NCBI RefSeq assembly: GCF_017813335.1
Contig: NZ_JAGIYY010000001.1
Coordinates: forward strand, 1,290,001 to 1,354,000
Direction: 5' to 3'
Source: Tianweitania sediminis
GTDB taxonomy: Bacteria; Pseudomonadota; Alphaproteobacteria; Rhizobiales; Rhizobiaceae
DNA length: 64,000 nucleotides
The notes beneath the pieces were generated by a model. It had not been told where the DNA came from. It did no database searches and saw only the letters and a list, made by a program, of their open reading frames with translations. A program made the position numbers and the translations under genes. Positions 47,416-56,374 of the stretch are shown here, piece by piece; position 1 is the stretch's first letter, and each line of letters starts with the position of its first letter.

Positions 47416-48204
47416 ATGTCGGCGCATTGGAAAAAAACAGGATCATGCAGCGAGGCGGCGCCAATGGCCCCACTGCGCCTTTACGAAGGAGCAAGAACAA
47501 GCAAGGTCCCGCCCATTGTGCTGTACCTGCGCGGCCGTGCCTTTCTCGACAAGGATCGTGGCGAGGCTGAGCGGCCGATTGCCAGGGCGATGGCCGACGC
47601 CGGAGCGGTTGTTCTGGAGGCCGACTATGGCAGCGTTTCCCGCAACGTGTTTCCGAACGCGATGGATTGTGCGTTTCAGGCGCTGAACGACATCTTCAAG
47701 CGCCGCAAGCAGTTCGGCAGCGCAAAGTCGCCACTTTTCGTGGCCGGCGACGAAGCGGGAGGCAATGTTGCGGCGGGCGTGGCGCTGAAGGCGCGAGACC
47801 TTCTTCCAGGAGGTTTGAAGGGACAGATGCTCTTCTCGCCCATGATCGACCCGCAGATGGCAAGTGCGTCGTTTCGGTCGGCCGACAATCTGGGCATGCG
47901 GAGTGCCTGGTCGGATGGCTGGAGCCGCTATATCGGCTCCTTTCTTCAGCACCCCTACGCGGCGCCCTGCCTGTGTTCGCGACTGGCCAAGGTTGCACCG
48001 GCGCTGGTCATCACCTCGGAGGATGATCCTCTTCGCGACGAGGTGCACGGCTATGCACAGCGGCTGGTGGCCTGCGATGTCACGGTGGTTCAGCACGTCT
48101 TTCCAGCAGATTGCGGCTGGACGAGCCTATACAAGGAAGGCACCGGAGAGTGGCTATCCGCGTTTCGCTCGAAGTTTTTGAGTTTTGTGGAGTTAGTTCG
48201 TTGA
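47416..48204 (+). CDS. Alpha/beta-hydrolase fold protein lacking the catalytic serine
   Basis: A 262-residue homologue of hormone-sensitive-lipase-type esterases. The nucleophile motif, normally GDSAGG, reads GDEAGG (FVAGDEAGGNVAAGVALKAR, about residues 108-127), so Ser is Glu. The oxyanion HGGG is also absent (LYLRGRAFLDKD) and the catalytic His position lies in HVFPADCGW. The Asp region DPLRDE is kept. It is therefore probably not an esterase. The ATG at 47416 follows TGGAGGAA. It sits between the LysR gene and the RND efflux genes, so a role in sensing or binding an efflux substrate is possible. Confidence 0.78.
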   Translation: MSAHWKKTGSCSEAAPMAPLRLYEGARTSKVPPIVLYLRGRAFLDKDRGEAERPIARAMADAGAVVLEADYGSVSRNVFPNAMDCAFQALNDIFKRRKQFGSAKSPLFVAGDEAGGNVAAGVALKARDLLPGGLKGQMLFSPMIDPQMASASFRSADNLGMRSAWSDGWSRYIGSFLQHPYAAPCLCSRLAKVAPALVITSEDDPLRDEVHGYAQRLVACDVTVVQHVFPADCGWTSLYKEGTGEWLSAFRSKFLSFVELVR

Positions 48205-48213
48205 AGTGCTAAT

Positions 48214-48236
48214 CTGATCCACGTCAGAAGTTTTTT
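48214..48236 (+). terminator. Weak terminator candidate after the hydrolase-like gene
   Basis: TCTGA, 6-nt loop, TCAGA, then AGTTTTTTAG, about 10 bp after the stop codon. The stem is only 5 bp, but the T run is long. The stretch 48205-48350 is markedly richer in A+T than the rest of the window. Confidence 0.4.
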
Positions 48237-48350
48237 AGTTTCTTGAAGTTCATTTTGATGGAAACCAGGTCTGATGAGTTACTTGTTGGCTTTTCCACCC
48301 AGCGCGTAGGCAGGATCTAAGGGCCATTTCTTTTTTATTTCTGATCGCGA

Positions 48351-48384
48351 CGTTCGATTGAACGAAGGGGCGACGCTGTCGCCC
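48351..48384 (+). promoter_or_regulatory. Inverted repeat and SD-adjacent hairpin upstream of the efflux genes
   Basis: CGTTC-GATT-GAACG (48351-48364) is a perfect inverted repeat and operator candidate. Immediately after it GGGCGAC-GCT-GTCGCCC (48368-48384) forms a 7-bp hairpin whose end touches the ribosome site GGGAGAA of the adaptor gene (ATG 48396). The hairpin could limit translation or stabilise the 5' end. Confidence 0.5.
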
Positions 48385-48395
48385 GGGAGAACAAG

Positions 48396-49577
48396 ATGCC
48401 ACCGAAGATCAAGAACTGGGCCCTGTGGGGCACCGGATTGAGCGTGGCTGCGCTGATTGCAGCCGCATCCTTTTACGTCGAGACGCCCAGCGGTGCGAAT
48501 GCCGCGCCTGCCGCTGTTGCTGCAGCGCCCGCCGTTCCGGTGAAAGTCGCCGCTGTGGAAACGCGCAGCGTCACCACCTGGCAGGAATTTTCTGGCAGGC
48601 TGGAGGCCGTAGACCGCGTGGAACTGCGGCCGCGCGTTGCCGGGGCCATTCGCTCCGTCCACTTCCGCGAAGGGGGCCTCGTGAAAGCGGGCGACCTGCT
48701 TTTCAGCATCGACCCAGAGCCCTACAAAGCTGCGGTTGCCGAAGCGCAGGGCCTCGTCGCATCCGCTGAAGCAAGGCTGGAACTTGCAGCCACGGAACTG
48801 ACGCGCGGCAAGGCACTTGCCGCCAAAAGCACGATCGCGCAGAGCGATCTGGCGCAACGGCAAAGCACATATAGCGATGCGGCTGCTGCCCTCCAGTCGG
48901 CGCAGGCCAGCTTGAAGGTCGCACAGCTTAATCTGGATTACACGCAAATCACGGCGCCGATTTCCGGCCGCGTTGGAAAGATCGACGTTTCCGCCGGAAA
49001 CCTCGTTGCCGGTGGATCCGCTTCAACAGCACTGACGACGATCGTTTCCATCGATCCGATCTATGCGAGCTTTGACGTCAGCGAGGGTTTCGCAGCAGGT
49101 GTGCTGTCCGAACTGCCGGTGAACAATGGCGTGACAGCCATTGATCAAATTCCGGTCGAGGTTGCCACCCTGGCGGCCGATGCCGAGCCGGTCCGCGGCA
49201 AGCTGCAGTTCGTCGACAACCACATCAACCCGGCGAGTGGCACCATCCGTGTTCGGGCCGAGTTTGTGAATCCCGATGGGCGGTTGATCCCCGGTCAGTT
49301 CGTGCGGTTACGCATGGGGCAGCCGGAGGCCAAAGACCGGGTGTTGATCAGCGAACGGGCGGTGGGCACGGACCAGGACAAGAAGTTTGTTTTCGTGGTC
49401 AACGACGCCAACACCGTTGATTATCGTCCCGTCGAGCTCGGCACGACCGTTGACGGCATGCGCGTCGTCGAAAGCGGCCTGACCGCCGGCGATCGGATCG
49501 TGGTCAGCGGACTCCAGCGCATTCGCCCCGGCGTCCTTGTGGCCCCGGAAATTGAAGCACAGGTCGCCGCCAAGTAA
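48396..49577 (+). CDS. RND efflux periplasmic adaptor (MFP family)
   Basis: A 393-residue adaptor of the AcrA/MexA type. Membrane anchor at about residues 7-28. The lipoyl half-motifs are VELRPRVAGAIRSVHFREGG (about 74-93) and LDYTQITAPISGRVGKID (about 180-197), with a helical hairpin in between (AQGLVASAEARLELAATELT). The beta-barrel domain covers about 210-310 and the membrane-proximal domain ends near LQRIRPGVLV. It links the inner-membrane pump encoded 108 bp downstream to an outer-membrane channel, for which there is no gene here. Substrate class (drug or solvent) is inferred from family only. Confidence 0.93.
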   Translation: MPPKIKNWALWGTGLSVAALIAAASFYVETPSGANAAPAAVAAAPAVPVKVAAVETRSVTTWQEFSGRLEAVDRVELRPRVAGAIRSVHFREGGLVKAGDLLFSIDPEPYKAAVAEAQGLVASAEARLELAATELTRGKALAAKSTIAQSDLAQRQSTYSDAAAALQSAQASLKVAQLNLDYTQITAPISGRVGKIDVSAGNLVAGGSASTALTTIVSIDPIYASFDVSEGFAAGVLSELPVNNGVTAIDQIPVEVATLAADAEPVRGKLQFVDNHINPASGTIRVRAEFVNPDGRLIPGQFVRLRMGQPEAKDRVLISERAVGTDQDKKFVFVVNDANTVDYRPVELGTTVDGMRVVESGLTAGDRIVVSGLQRIRPGVLVAPEIEAQVAAK

Positions 49578-49685
49578 CAGGCTCTTTCCGCCGGCCAGCC
49601 CTTCCAAGATTTGTGACCGAACTTCGTGATCAGCTGACCGCGAAGAGAGACCCGGCATGCCTTTAGCCCTGCAGAAAGGGTTCCA

Positions 49686-52600
49686 ATGAATATCTCGCGC
49701 TTCTTTGTTGACCGACCGGTTTTCGCTGCGGTCTTGTCGATCCTGATTGTGGTGGCGGGCCTGCTCGGAATGCGGGCGCTGCCGATCTCCGAATATCCTG
49801 AAGTGGTGCCGCCATCGGTAGTGGTTCGTGCGGTCTATCCAGGTGCCAACCCGACGGTTATATCCGAAACGGTGGCGACGCCGCTGGAGGAGCAGATCAA
49901 CGGCGTCGAGGACATGCTCTACATGTCCAGTCAGGCGACCTCGGATGGCGTGCTGACGCTGACAGTCACCTTCAAGCTCGGCACAGATCCGGACAAGGCC
50001 CAGCAACTGGTTCAGAACCGCGTGTCTCAGGCCGAACCGCGACTGCCGTCGGAAGTGCGGGCGCTCGGCGTCACGACGGTGAAGAGCTCGCCCGACTTCA
50101 TCATGGTGGTCAACCTCGTTTCCACGGGCGATCGATATGACCTGACCTATCTGCGCAACTATGCGACCTTGAACATCAAGGATCGCCTCGCGCGCCTCGA
50201 AGGAGTCGGCCAGGTTCAGGTTTTCGGCGCCGGCGATTATTCGATGCGCATCTGGATCGACCCGCAAAAGGCGGCGGAACATTCGCTGGCGGCAAGCGAC
50301 ATCACCAATGCCATCCGGGGCCAGAACGTGCAGGCTGCGGCTGGCACCGTTGGCGCTTCACCAAGTCTTCCTGGCGTCGGCCTGCAGCTCAACGTTAACG
50401 CGCAGGGGCGCCTGCAAACGCCCGAGGAGTTCGGCAACATCATCGTCAAGACGGGCGAGAGCGGCGAAATCACCCGCCTGCGCGATGTTGCCCGCGTCGA
50501 ACTCGGTGCTGCCGATTACACGCTCCGCTCGCTGCTGGACGGCAAGCCGGCCGTCGCGATGCCGGTTCTCCAGGCTCCGGGTTCGAACTCGATCGAGATC
50601 GCCGACAGCGTTCGCGCCACCATGAACGAGTTGCAACAGGCGATGCCCGAAGGCGTGAAATACGAGATCGTCTACGACACGACCGAGTTCGTGCGCTCGT
50701 CGATCGACAAGGTCATCGACACGCTGCTGGAGGCGGTGGCGCTTGTTGTGATCGTTGTGATCGTCTTCCTGCAGACCTGGCGCGCCTCGATCATCCCGCT
50801 GCTGGCGGTGCCAGTTTCCATCATCGGCACGTTTGCGGTGATGTACATGTTCGGCTTCTCGGTGAATGCGCTCACTTTGTTCGGTCTCGTGCTGGCGATC
50901 GGCATCGTGGTCGACGATGCGATTGTTGTGGTGGAAAATGTCGAGCGCAACATCGAGAACGGGCACGCTCCGCGTGAGGCGACCTACCGCGCAATGAAGG
51001 AAGTGTCGGGGCCGATCATCGCGATCGCGCTGGTGCTTGTTGCCGTGTTTGTGCCGTTGGCCTTCATCTCCGGCCTGTCCGGACAATTCTATCGCCAGTT
51101 CGCCTTGACCATCGCCATCTCGACCGTCATTTCGGCGATCAACTCGCTGACCCTTTCCCCTGCGCTCGCTGCACTGCTCCTGAAGGATCACCATGCTCCC
51201 AAGGATCGGTTGACGCGCGCCATGGACTTTGCCTTCGGCTGGTTCTTCCGCGGCTTCAACCTCGTTTTCGGCGCCGCCTCCAACGGCTACGGCCGCACAG
51301 TGGGCGGGCTGTTGTCGCGCAAGAGCCTTGTGATGCTGATCTATCTGGCGCTGGTAAGCTTGACCTACAGCATGTTCAACGCCGTTCCGGGCGGCTTCGT
51401 GCCGAACCAGGACAAGCAGTATCTCGTCGGCTTCGCACAGTTGCCGGACGGCGCAACGCTCGACCGCACGGAAGCGGTCATCAAGCAGATGAGCGATATC
51501 GCCCTAAAGCAGCCGGGCGTGAAGCATGCGATCGCTTTTCCGGGCCTCAACATCAACGGCTTCACCAACGGCTCCAATGCCGGTGTCGTGTTTGCCGTGC
51601 TCGATGATTTCGAAAACCGCAAGTCACCCGAGCTTTCCGGCGATGGCATTGCCATGGCCCTGAATGGGCAATTCGCAGCCATCGACGACGCCTTTATCGC
51701 GATCTTCTCGCCACCGCCCGTGAACGGTCTGGGCACAACGGGTGGCTTCAAGCTGCAGATCGAGGACCGCTCGGGCTTCGGCAACCAGGTGCTCGACGAA
51801 GCCGCCAAGGCCGTGATCGGCAAGGCCTACCAGACGCCGGAACTGGCCGGCATCTTCTCGAGCTTCCAGATCAACGTGCCGCAACTTTATGCCGATCTTG
51901 ATCGCGCCAAGGCCGAACAGCTGGGGGTGTCGGTGACGGACGTGTTCGAGACGCTGCAGATTTATCTGGGCTCGCTCTACGTCAACGACTTCAACGCCTT
52001 TGGCCGGACCTACAGCGTGCGTGTCCAGGCTGATGCCGCTTTCCGGGCGCAGGCCGACGACATCGGCAACCTCAAGGTCCGCTCGCAGACGGGGCAGATG
52101 ATCCCCCTGTCGGCTCTCTTGAAGGTGGACGAAACGGCCGGGCCGGAACGCACGACCCGCTACAACGGCTTTCTGTCGGCCGACATCAATGGCACCCCGG
52201 CACCCGGCTATTCGTCGGGCCAGGCCCAGGCGGCGATGGAGAAGATCCTCGACGAAACCTTGCCCCTCGGCGTCGATTACGAGTGGACCGATCTGACCTA
52301 CCAGCAGATCCTGGCCGGCAATTCCAGCCTTCTTGTTTTTCCGCTCGCGCTGCTGTTGGTTTATCTCGTGCTTGCCGCGCAATACGAGAGCCTGACACTG
52401 CCGCTCGCCATCATCATGATCGTGCCGATGGGAGTGCTGGCGGCGCTGACTGGCGTCTGGCTGACGGGCGGCGACAACAACATCTTCACTCAGATCGGCC
52501 TGGTGGTGCTGGTGGGACTATCGGCAAAGAACGCGATCCTGATCGTGGAATTTGCGCGTGAGCTGGAATTCGAGGGCCGAACGCCTTTGCAGGCTGCCGT

Positions 52601-52868
52601 CGAAGCGAGCCGGCTTCGCCTGCGCCCCATCCTGATGACGTCGATGGCCTTCATCATGGGCGTCGTGCCGCTGGTGATTTCGACCGGTGCCGGTGCAGAA
52701 ATGCGCGCAGCCATGGGCGTTGCCGTCTTCTCCGGGATGATTGGGGTCACCTTCTTCGGCATCTTCATGACGCCGGTCTTCTATGTCCTGGCGCGCTTGC
52801 TGACAGGCGGCCGGCCGCTGCGCCAGCATGCAGGAGGAGCGGCCGGCGCTGCCTTGCCGGCCGAGTGA
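49686..52868 (+). CDS. RND efflux transporter (AcrB/HAE-1 family)
   Basis: A 1060-residue inner-membrane pump, normal length for the HAE-1 family. The start MNISRFFVDRPVFAAVLSIL is diagnostic. TM4 carries the proton-relay pair (GIVVDDAIVVVENVERNIEN, Asp-Asp near residue 410), TM10 the lysine (GLSAKNAILIVEFARELEFE, near residue 946), and the periplasmic pore and docking domains have normal length. It uses proton import to expel hydrophobic compounds together with the adaptor. Probably induced through the LysR protein encoded upstream. Confidence 0.95.
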   Translation: MNISRFFVDRPVFAAVLSILIVVAGLLGMRALPISEYPEVVPPSVVVRAVYPGANPTVISETVATPLEEQINGVEDMLYMSSQATSDGVLTLTVTFKLGTDPDKAQQLVQNRVSQAEPRLPSEVRALGVTTVKSSPDFIMVVNLVSTGDRYDLTYLRNYATLNIKDRLARLEGVGQVQVFGAGDYSMRIWIDPQKAAEHSLAASDITNAIRGQNVQAAAGTVGASPSLPGVGLQLNVNAQGRLQTPEEFGNIIVKTGESGEITRLRDVARVELGAADYTLRSLLDGKPAVAMPVLQAPGSNSIEIADSVRATMNELQQAMPEGVKYEIVYDTTEFVRSSIDKVIDTLLEAVALVVIVVIVFLQTWRASIIPLLAVPVSIIGTFAVMYMFGFSVNALTLFGLVLAIGIVVDDAIVVVENVERNIENGHAPREATYRAMKEVSGPIIAIALVLVAVFVPLAFISGLSGQFYRQFALTIAISTVISAINSLTLSPALAALLLKDHHAPKDRLTRAMDFAFGWFFRGFNLVFGAASNGYGRTVGGLLSRKSLVMLIYLALVSLTYSMFNAVPGGFVPNQDKQYLVGFAQLPDGATLDRTEAVIKQMSDIALKQPGVKHAIAFPGLNINGFTNGSNAGVVFAVLDDFENRKSPELSGDGIAMALNGQFAAIDDAFIAIFSPPPVNGLGTTGGFKLQIEDRSGFGNQVLDEAAKAVIGKAYQTPELAGIFSSFQINVPQLYADLDRAKAEQLGVSVTDVFETLQIYLGSLYVNDFNAFGRTYSVRVQADAAFRAQADDIGNLKVRSQTGQMIPLSALLKVDETAGPERTTRYNGFLSADINGTPAPGYSSGQAQAAMEKILDETLPLGVDYEWTDLTYQQILAGNSSLLVFPLALLLVYLVLAAQYESLTLPLAIIMIVPMGVLAALTGVWLTGGDNNIFTQIGLVVLVGLSAKNAILIVEFARELEFEGRTPLQAAVEASRLRLRPILMTSMAFIMGVVPLVISTGAGAEMRAAMGVAVFSGMIGVTFFGIFMTPVFYVLARLLTGGRPLRQHAGGAAGAALPAE

Positions 52869-52981
52869 CAGCGGAGTCCGCAGTGATGCTTGTGTATGCC
52901 TCTGCCGGCGATTCCTCTGCGGGCGATCGGGCCGGGTGTTCACAAACCCTTAGGGCCGAGCGGCCATGATCGGCTTTACAC

Positions 52982-53512
52982 ATGGGATCAGTGGCGCCGA
53001 TGAGCCGGATAATCGCAAGAGTTGTTTGCGCGGGGTTGGGTTTCCTGTTCCTGATGGTCCCTGCCATTTCAGGCACGCTTGACGCCCCCAAGGGTGTTCC
53101 GATCCTCACGATCTCAGGCGCGATTACGAACATCAACGCCGGAGAAGCCGCTGTTTTCGACCGCGGCATGCTGGAAGCGCTTGGCTTTGAGAGTATCTCC
53201 ACCAAGACGCCGTGGTTTGATGGCGTCGCCCGCTTTGACGGCGTTCGCATGGACAAGCTGATGGAGGTGGTCGGTGCCCGAGGCAAGTCTGTTACGGCCG
53301 TCGCGCTCAACGACTACGTCACCACCATCCCCATCGACGACTTTGCCCGATTTGGTGTGATCCTCGCCCTCATGCGCGACGGGGAGTACATGTCGGTCCG
53401 CAACAAAGGACCGTTGTTCATCGTCTATCCCTACGACAGCGACACTGAACTCCAGTCCCAGATCTATTTCGGTCGTTCCGCTTGGCAAGTTGCCAAGTTG
53501 ACCGTTCAGTGA
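52982..53512 (+). CDS. Exported molybdopterin-domain-like protein
   Basis: A 176-residue protein with a signal peptide or anchor (residues 7-31; ATG at 53000, MSRIIARVVCAGLGFLFLMV, may be the true start). The mature part (TISGAITNINAGEAAVFDRG, VRMDKLMEVVGARGKSVTAV, then FIVYPYD and IYFGRSAWQVAKLTV) resembles the oxidoreductase molybdopterin-binding domain, but there is no cysteine to ligate molybdenum in the mature part. It is thus more likely a ligand-binding relative than an enzyme. It ends 25 bp before a GGDEF-EAL gene, which suggests it senses a signal for that protein. Confidence 0.68.
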   Translation: MGSVAPMSRIIARVVCAGLGFLFLMVPAISGTLDAPKGVPILTISGAITNINAGEAAVFDRGMLEALGFESISTKTPWFDGVARFDGVRMDKLMEVVGARGKSVTAVALNDYVTTIPIDDFARFGVILALMRDGEYMSVRNKGPLFIVYPYDSDTELQSQIYFGRSAWQVAKLTVQ

Positions 53513-53537
53513 AGATCGCGATCAGGAACGACGTTTG

Positions 53538-55901
53538 ATGTCCCTGAAAATCGTCCAGCGGCTCCTTGCAGTCGTGATCTGCTGCTTCGTGGTGGTCACT
53601 TGTTACATTTCGATCGTCATCTTTGATCGACAAGCCGCTCTCCAGAAGGTCTCGCGCTACAATGCGGTCTGGACGGTCAGCCAGGCATTGGCTGAGTTTG
53701 GCCGCCTTCAACTGACGCTCGCTTCCTACGCTCTCCCCGAGAGCCGGACGAGCTTCGATGAGGTGCAGTTGCGTCTCGACATCATGTTCAGCCGCCTGGA
53801 TATCTTTGAAGAAGGACATGCGGCTGAATTCGGCGCAGGCCGGAGCCTTCGCCAGTTCGTGAGAAACGAGCCCAAAAACGAACAGGTGATTGCCCAGCTC
53901 CGCCAAGCTCTTGAGGCTGCCGATGCACGGATCATGGCTGAAGGAGCCGGGTTTGATGTAGCGGCAACCTTGCGCACGCTCCAGCCCATGAACGCCGAGA
54001 TGGTGGCCATGGCTTCCCGTGCAGCCAACTACGGTGCTGCTCGTGCTGCAGGGGACAAGGCTGAGTTGGGGCGCCTGCACATGCTCTTTACCGGGCTTGC
54101 GTGGAGCCTGATCATCTGCGGCATCGTTCTGATTGTACTGCTTGTGCGGCAAAACAAGCTGTTGAAGGAGGCGCACACAAAACTCAGTCAAACCACGGCG
54201 CAGCTGCAGGAAAGCAATGGCGTCGTGGGCATGCAGAACCAGAGGTTCGACGCCGCCCTCAACAACATGTCCCAGGCACTGTGCACCTGCGATCATCGGG
54301 GGCAGCTCGTCGTCTTCAACAAGCGCTTCGAGGCGCTACTGGGCCCCGACAGCCGGTTGCAGCCGGGCACCAACTTATCCGAAGCCCTGGCCGTCGGGCG
54401 CCGCACGTCCGAACCCTCAGCTCTGCAGGAACTCTACGAAGAACAGATGCGGCTCATCCAGCGCCACGAGAAAGGGTCGTTCACCAAAGACCTCCGTGAC
54501 GGCCGCTCGTTCTCGGTCGCTCATGAGCCCCTTTCCGACGGTGGTTGGCTCGCAACTTATGAGGATGTCAGCGTCCGGCGGCAGGCGGAAGCTCACATGC
54601 TCCACATGGCACACCATGACGCCCTCACGGACCTTCCAAACCGCGTGTTGCTGCGCAAGCAGCTGCGAGCACGCTGTTTGCGCTCCGGACGTTCAAGCGA
54701 GATCGTGGCAATCCTGCTGCTAGATCTCGATGGCTTCAAGGAGGTCAATGATACTCTGGGCCACCATTTCGGTGACGAGCTCCTGAAATGCGTCGCCGAC
54801 CGTCTGCGTGCCATTCCGGAAGTTGGAAGTGTCGCAAGGCTTGGCGGCGACGAATTTGCCATACTGATGCCGCCCAGCTGCTCCGCCGAAGACACTGTCG
54901 CCATCGCCAAGCGGGTGCTGTCCGTCCTGTCCGAACCCTACATGGTCGATGGACACGAGATCGTCCTGAGCGGAAGCATTGGCATTGCGCATCAGAGGCA
55001 AGCGTCCTGCAATCCGCAGGAACTGCTGAAGCATGCCGATCTCGCCATGTATCAGGCCAAGGCTGATGGTCGAGGCCGGGTCTGCCTGTTCGCGCCGGAA
55101 ATGGAAGCTCGGCTCCACGAACGAAAAGCGCTGGAAGCGGACCTGCGCGAGGCCTTGCCGCGGGGTGAGATGGAGCTCCACTACCAGCCTCTCCTTGACG
55201 CCCAAACCCTGGAGATCGCTGGCTTTGAAGCGCTGCTGCGCTGGAAGCGACAGGGTAGAGAGTATGTTTCACCCGCCGAATTCATCCCGTTTGCCGAGGA
55301 AATCGGTCTGATTGAACAGTTGGGGGAATGGGTCTTGGAGCAGGCTTGCTTCCAGGCTTCCAAGTGGCCGAACCACCTTTTCGTGGCGGTGAACCTTTCG
55401 CCGGTCCAGTTTCGACAGGGTAATGTCGTTCTGAAGGTTCTGAAGGCTTTAACGCGTTCAGGTCTTTTGCCGCAGCGGCTCGAACTCGAGATCACGGAGT
55501 CTGTTCTACTGGAAGCCAGCGATCTCAATCTGGCGGCGCTCAATCAGCTCAAGGAAATGGGAGTGCGGATCGCGCTCGACGACTTCGGAACGGGGTACTC
55601 ATCCCTGAGCTATCTTTCCCGCTTCACCTTCGACAAGATCAAAATAGATCAAACCTTCATCCGCGACCTTCCTGCCGGGGGGCATGCGGCAGCGGTTGTG
55701 GAGATGATCGTGGATCTCGGCGGCAGGTTCGGCATCAAAACGACAGCCGAAGGCGTTGAGACCGATGAGCAACTGCACCTGCTTCAGCAACTCGGCTGTT
55801 CGCAAGTGCAGGGGTTCTTGTTCGCCCGAGCGCGACTGCCCGGAGACCTCCAGTTCACTTACCCGAGGCAGAAGGAGCTTCTTGCGCCAGCGCTTGGCTA
55901 G
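53538..55901 (+). CDS. Membrane PAS-GGDEF-EAL protein
   Basis: A 787-residue protein: TM helix (about 8-29), helical extracytoplasmic sensor (about 30-182), TM helix (about 183-204), coiled coil (205-228), PAS domain (about 230-345, QNQRFDAALNNMSQALCTCD), GGDEF domain with GGDEF (436-440) but no RxxD inhibition site (PEVG instead), and EAL domain with EAL (564-566), DDFGTGYSSL and a full-length C-terminus. Catalytic motifs are intact in both. The ATG at 53538 follows AGGAA. Co-transcribed with the molybdopterin-domain-like gene. It shares its stop region CTAG with the convergent GFA gene. Confidence 0.92.
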   Translation: MSLKIVQRLLAVVICCFVVVTCYISIVIFDRQAALQKVSRYNAVWTVSQALAEFGRLQLTLASYALPESRTSFDEVQLRLDIMFSRLDIFEEGHAAEFGAGRSLRQFVRNEPKNEQVIAQLRQALEAADARIMAEGAGFDVAATLRTLQPMNAEMVAMASRAANYGAARAAGDKAELGRLHMLFTGLAWSLIICGIVLIVLLVRQNKLLKEAHTKLSQTTAQLQESNGVVGMQNQRFDAALNNMSQALCTCDHRGQLVVFNKRFEALLGPDSRLQPGTNLSEALAVGRRTSEPSALQELYEEQMRLIQRHEKGSFTKDLRDGRSFSVAHEPLSDGGWLATYEDVSVRRQAEAHMLHMAHHDALTDLPNRVLLRKQLRARCLRSGRSSEIVAILLLDLDGFKEVNDTLGHHFGDELLKCVADRLRAIPEVGSVARLGGDEFAILMPPSCSAEDTVAIAKRVLSVLSEPYMVDGHEIVLSGSIGIAHQRQASCNPQELLKHADLAMYQAKADGRGRVCLFAPEMEARLHERKALEADLREALPRGEMELHYQPLLDAQTLEIAGFEALLRWKRQGREYVSPAEFIPFAEEIGLIEQLGEWVLEQACFQASKWPNHLFVAVNLSPVQFRQGNVVLKVLKALTRSGLLPQRLELEITESVLLEASDLNLAALNQLKEMGVRIALDDFGTGYSSLSYLSRFTFDKIKIDQTFIRDLPAGGHAAAVVEMIVDLGGRFGIKTTAEGVETDEQLHLLQQLGCSQVQGFLFARARLPGDLQFTYPRQKELLAPALG

Positions 55902-56374
55902 CGGCACCTGACGTCCTGACCTCCAATCACAGGTCGATCCGGCAGCGTATCGAACCGCGGCACGCCCTGCGGAATCACGACCCAAGGGTGCTTGCTTCGC
56001 ACGAAATAGTGGGCGTCGGGTTCAAGTTCGCGGCCCTCATCCAAGGTGCCGACCCGAATGAACCGCGTTGCGTCCCCGAACAGGGGATGGTCCGCATAAA
56101 GCAGCACGCCGCAATCAACGCATCGCCATTGTCGATTTCCCGGTTCGATCCCAACCCGATCCGCGTCCGTCCATGTTGTTCCCAGTTCCTCGACAGCGCT
56201 CGTCGCGAACATGGCATTGACGGCAAAGGCTGACCCGGTGAGGCGCTGGCAATCGCGGCAGTGACAAGCGTTGACGGCCCGTGGCTGCCCAAAGACCCGG
56301 TAGCGAAGGCGGCCGCATTTGCAGCCGCCTTCGCGCAGGATTTCCGCCTCGGAAGCAGGGTCAGGAGCGGGCAT
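55898..56374 (-). CDS. GFA-family zinc protein
   Basis: A 158-residue protein of the GFA (glutathione-dependent formaldehyde-activating enzyme-like) fold with zinc ligands in GGCKCGRLRY (about residues 16-25), NACHCRDCQRLTGS (about 35-48) and WRCVDCGVLLY (about 84-94). The start MPAPDPASEAEIL at 56374 shares one base with the PhnB-type gene stop (TGATG). Most GFA-like proteins are not true formaldehyde enzymes, so function is open. It is co-transcribed with two VOC-superfamily genes. Confidence 0.85.
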   Translation of the reverse strand: MPAPDPASEAEILREGGCKCGRLRYRVFGQPRAVNACHCRDCQRLTGSAFAVNAMFATSAVEELGTTWTDADRVGIEPGNRQWRCVDCGVLLYADHPLFGDATRFIRVGTLDEGRELEPDAHYFVRSKHPWVVIPQGVPRFDTLPDRPVIGGQDVRCR

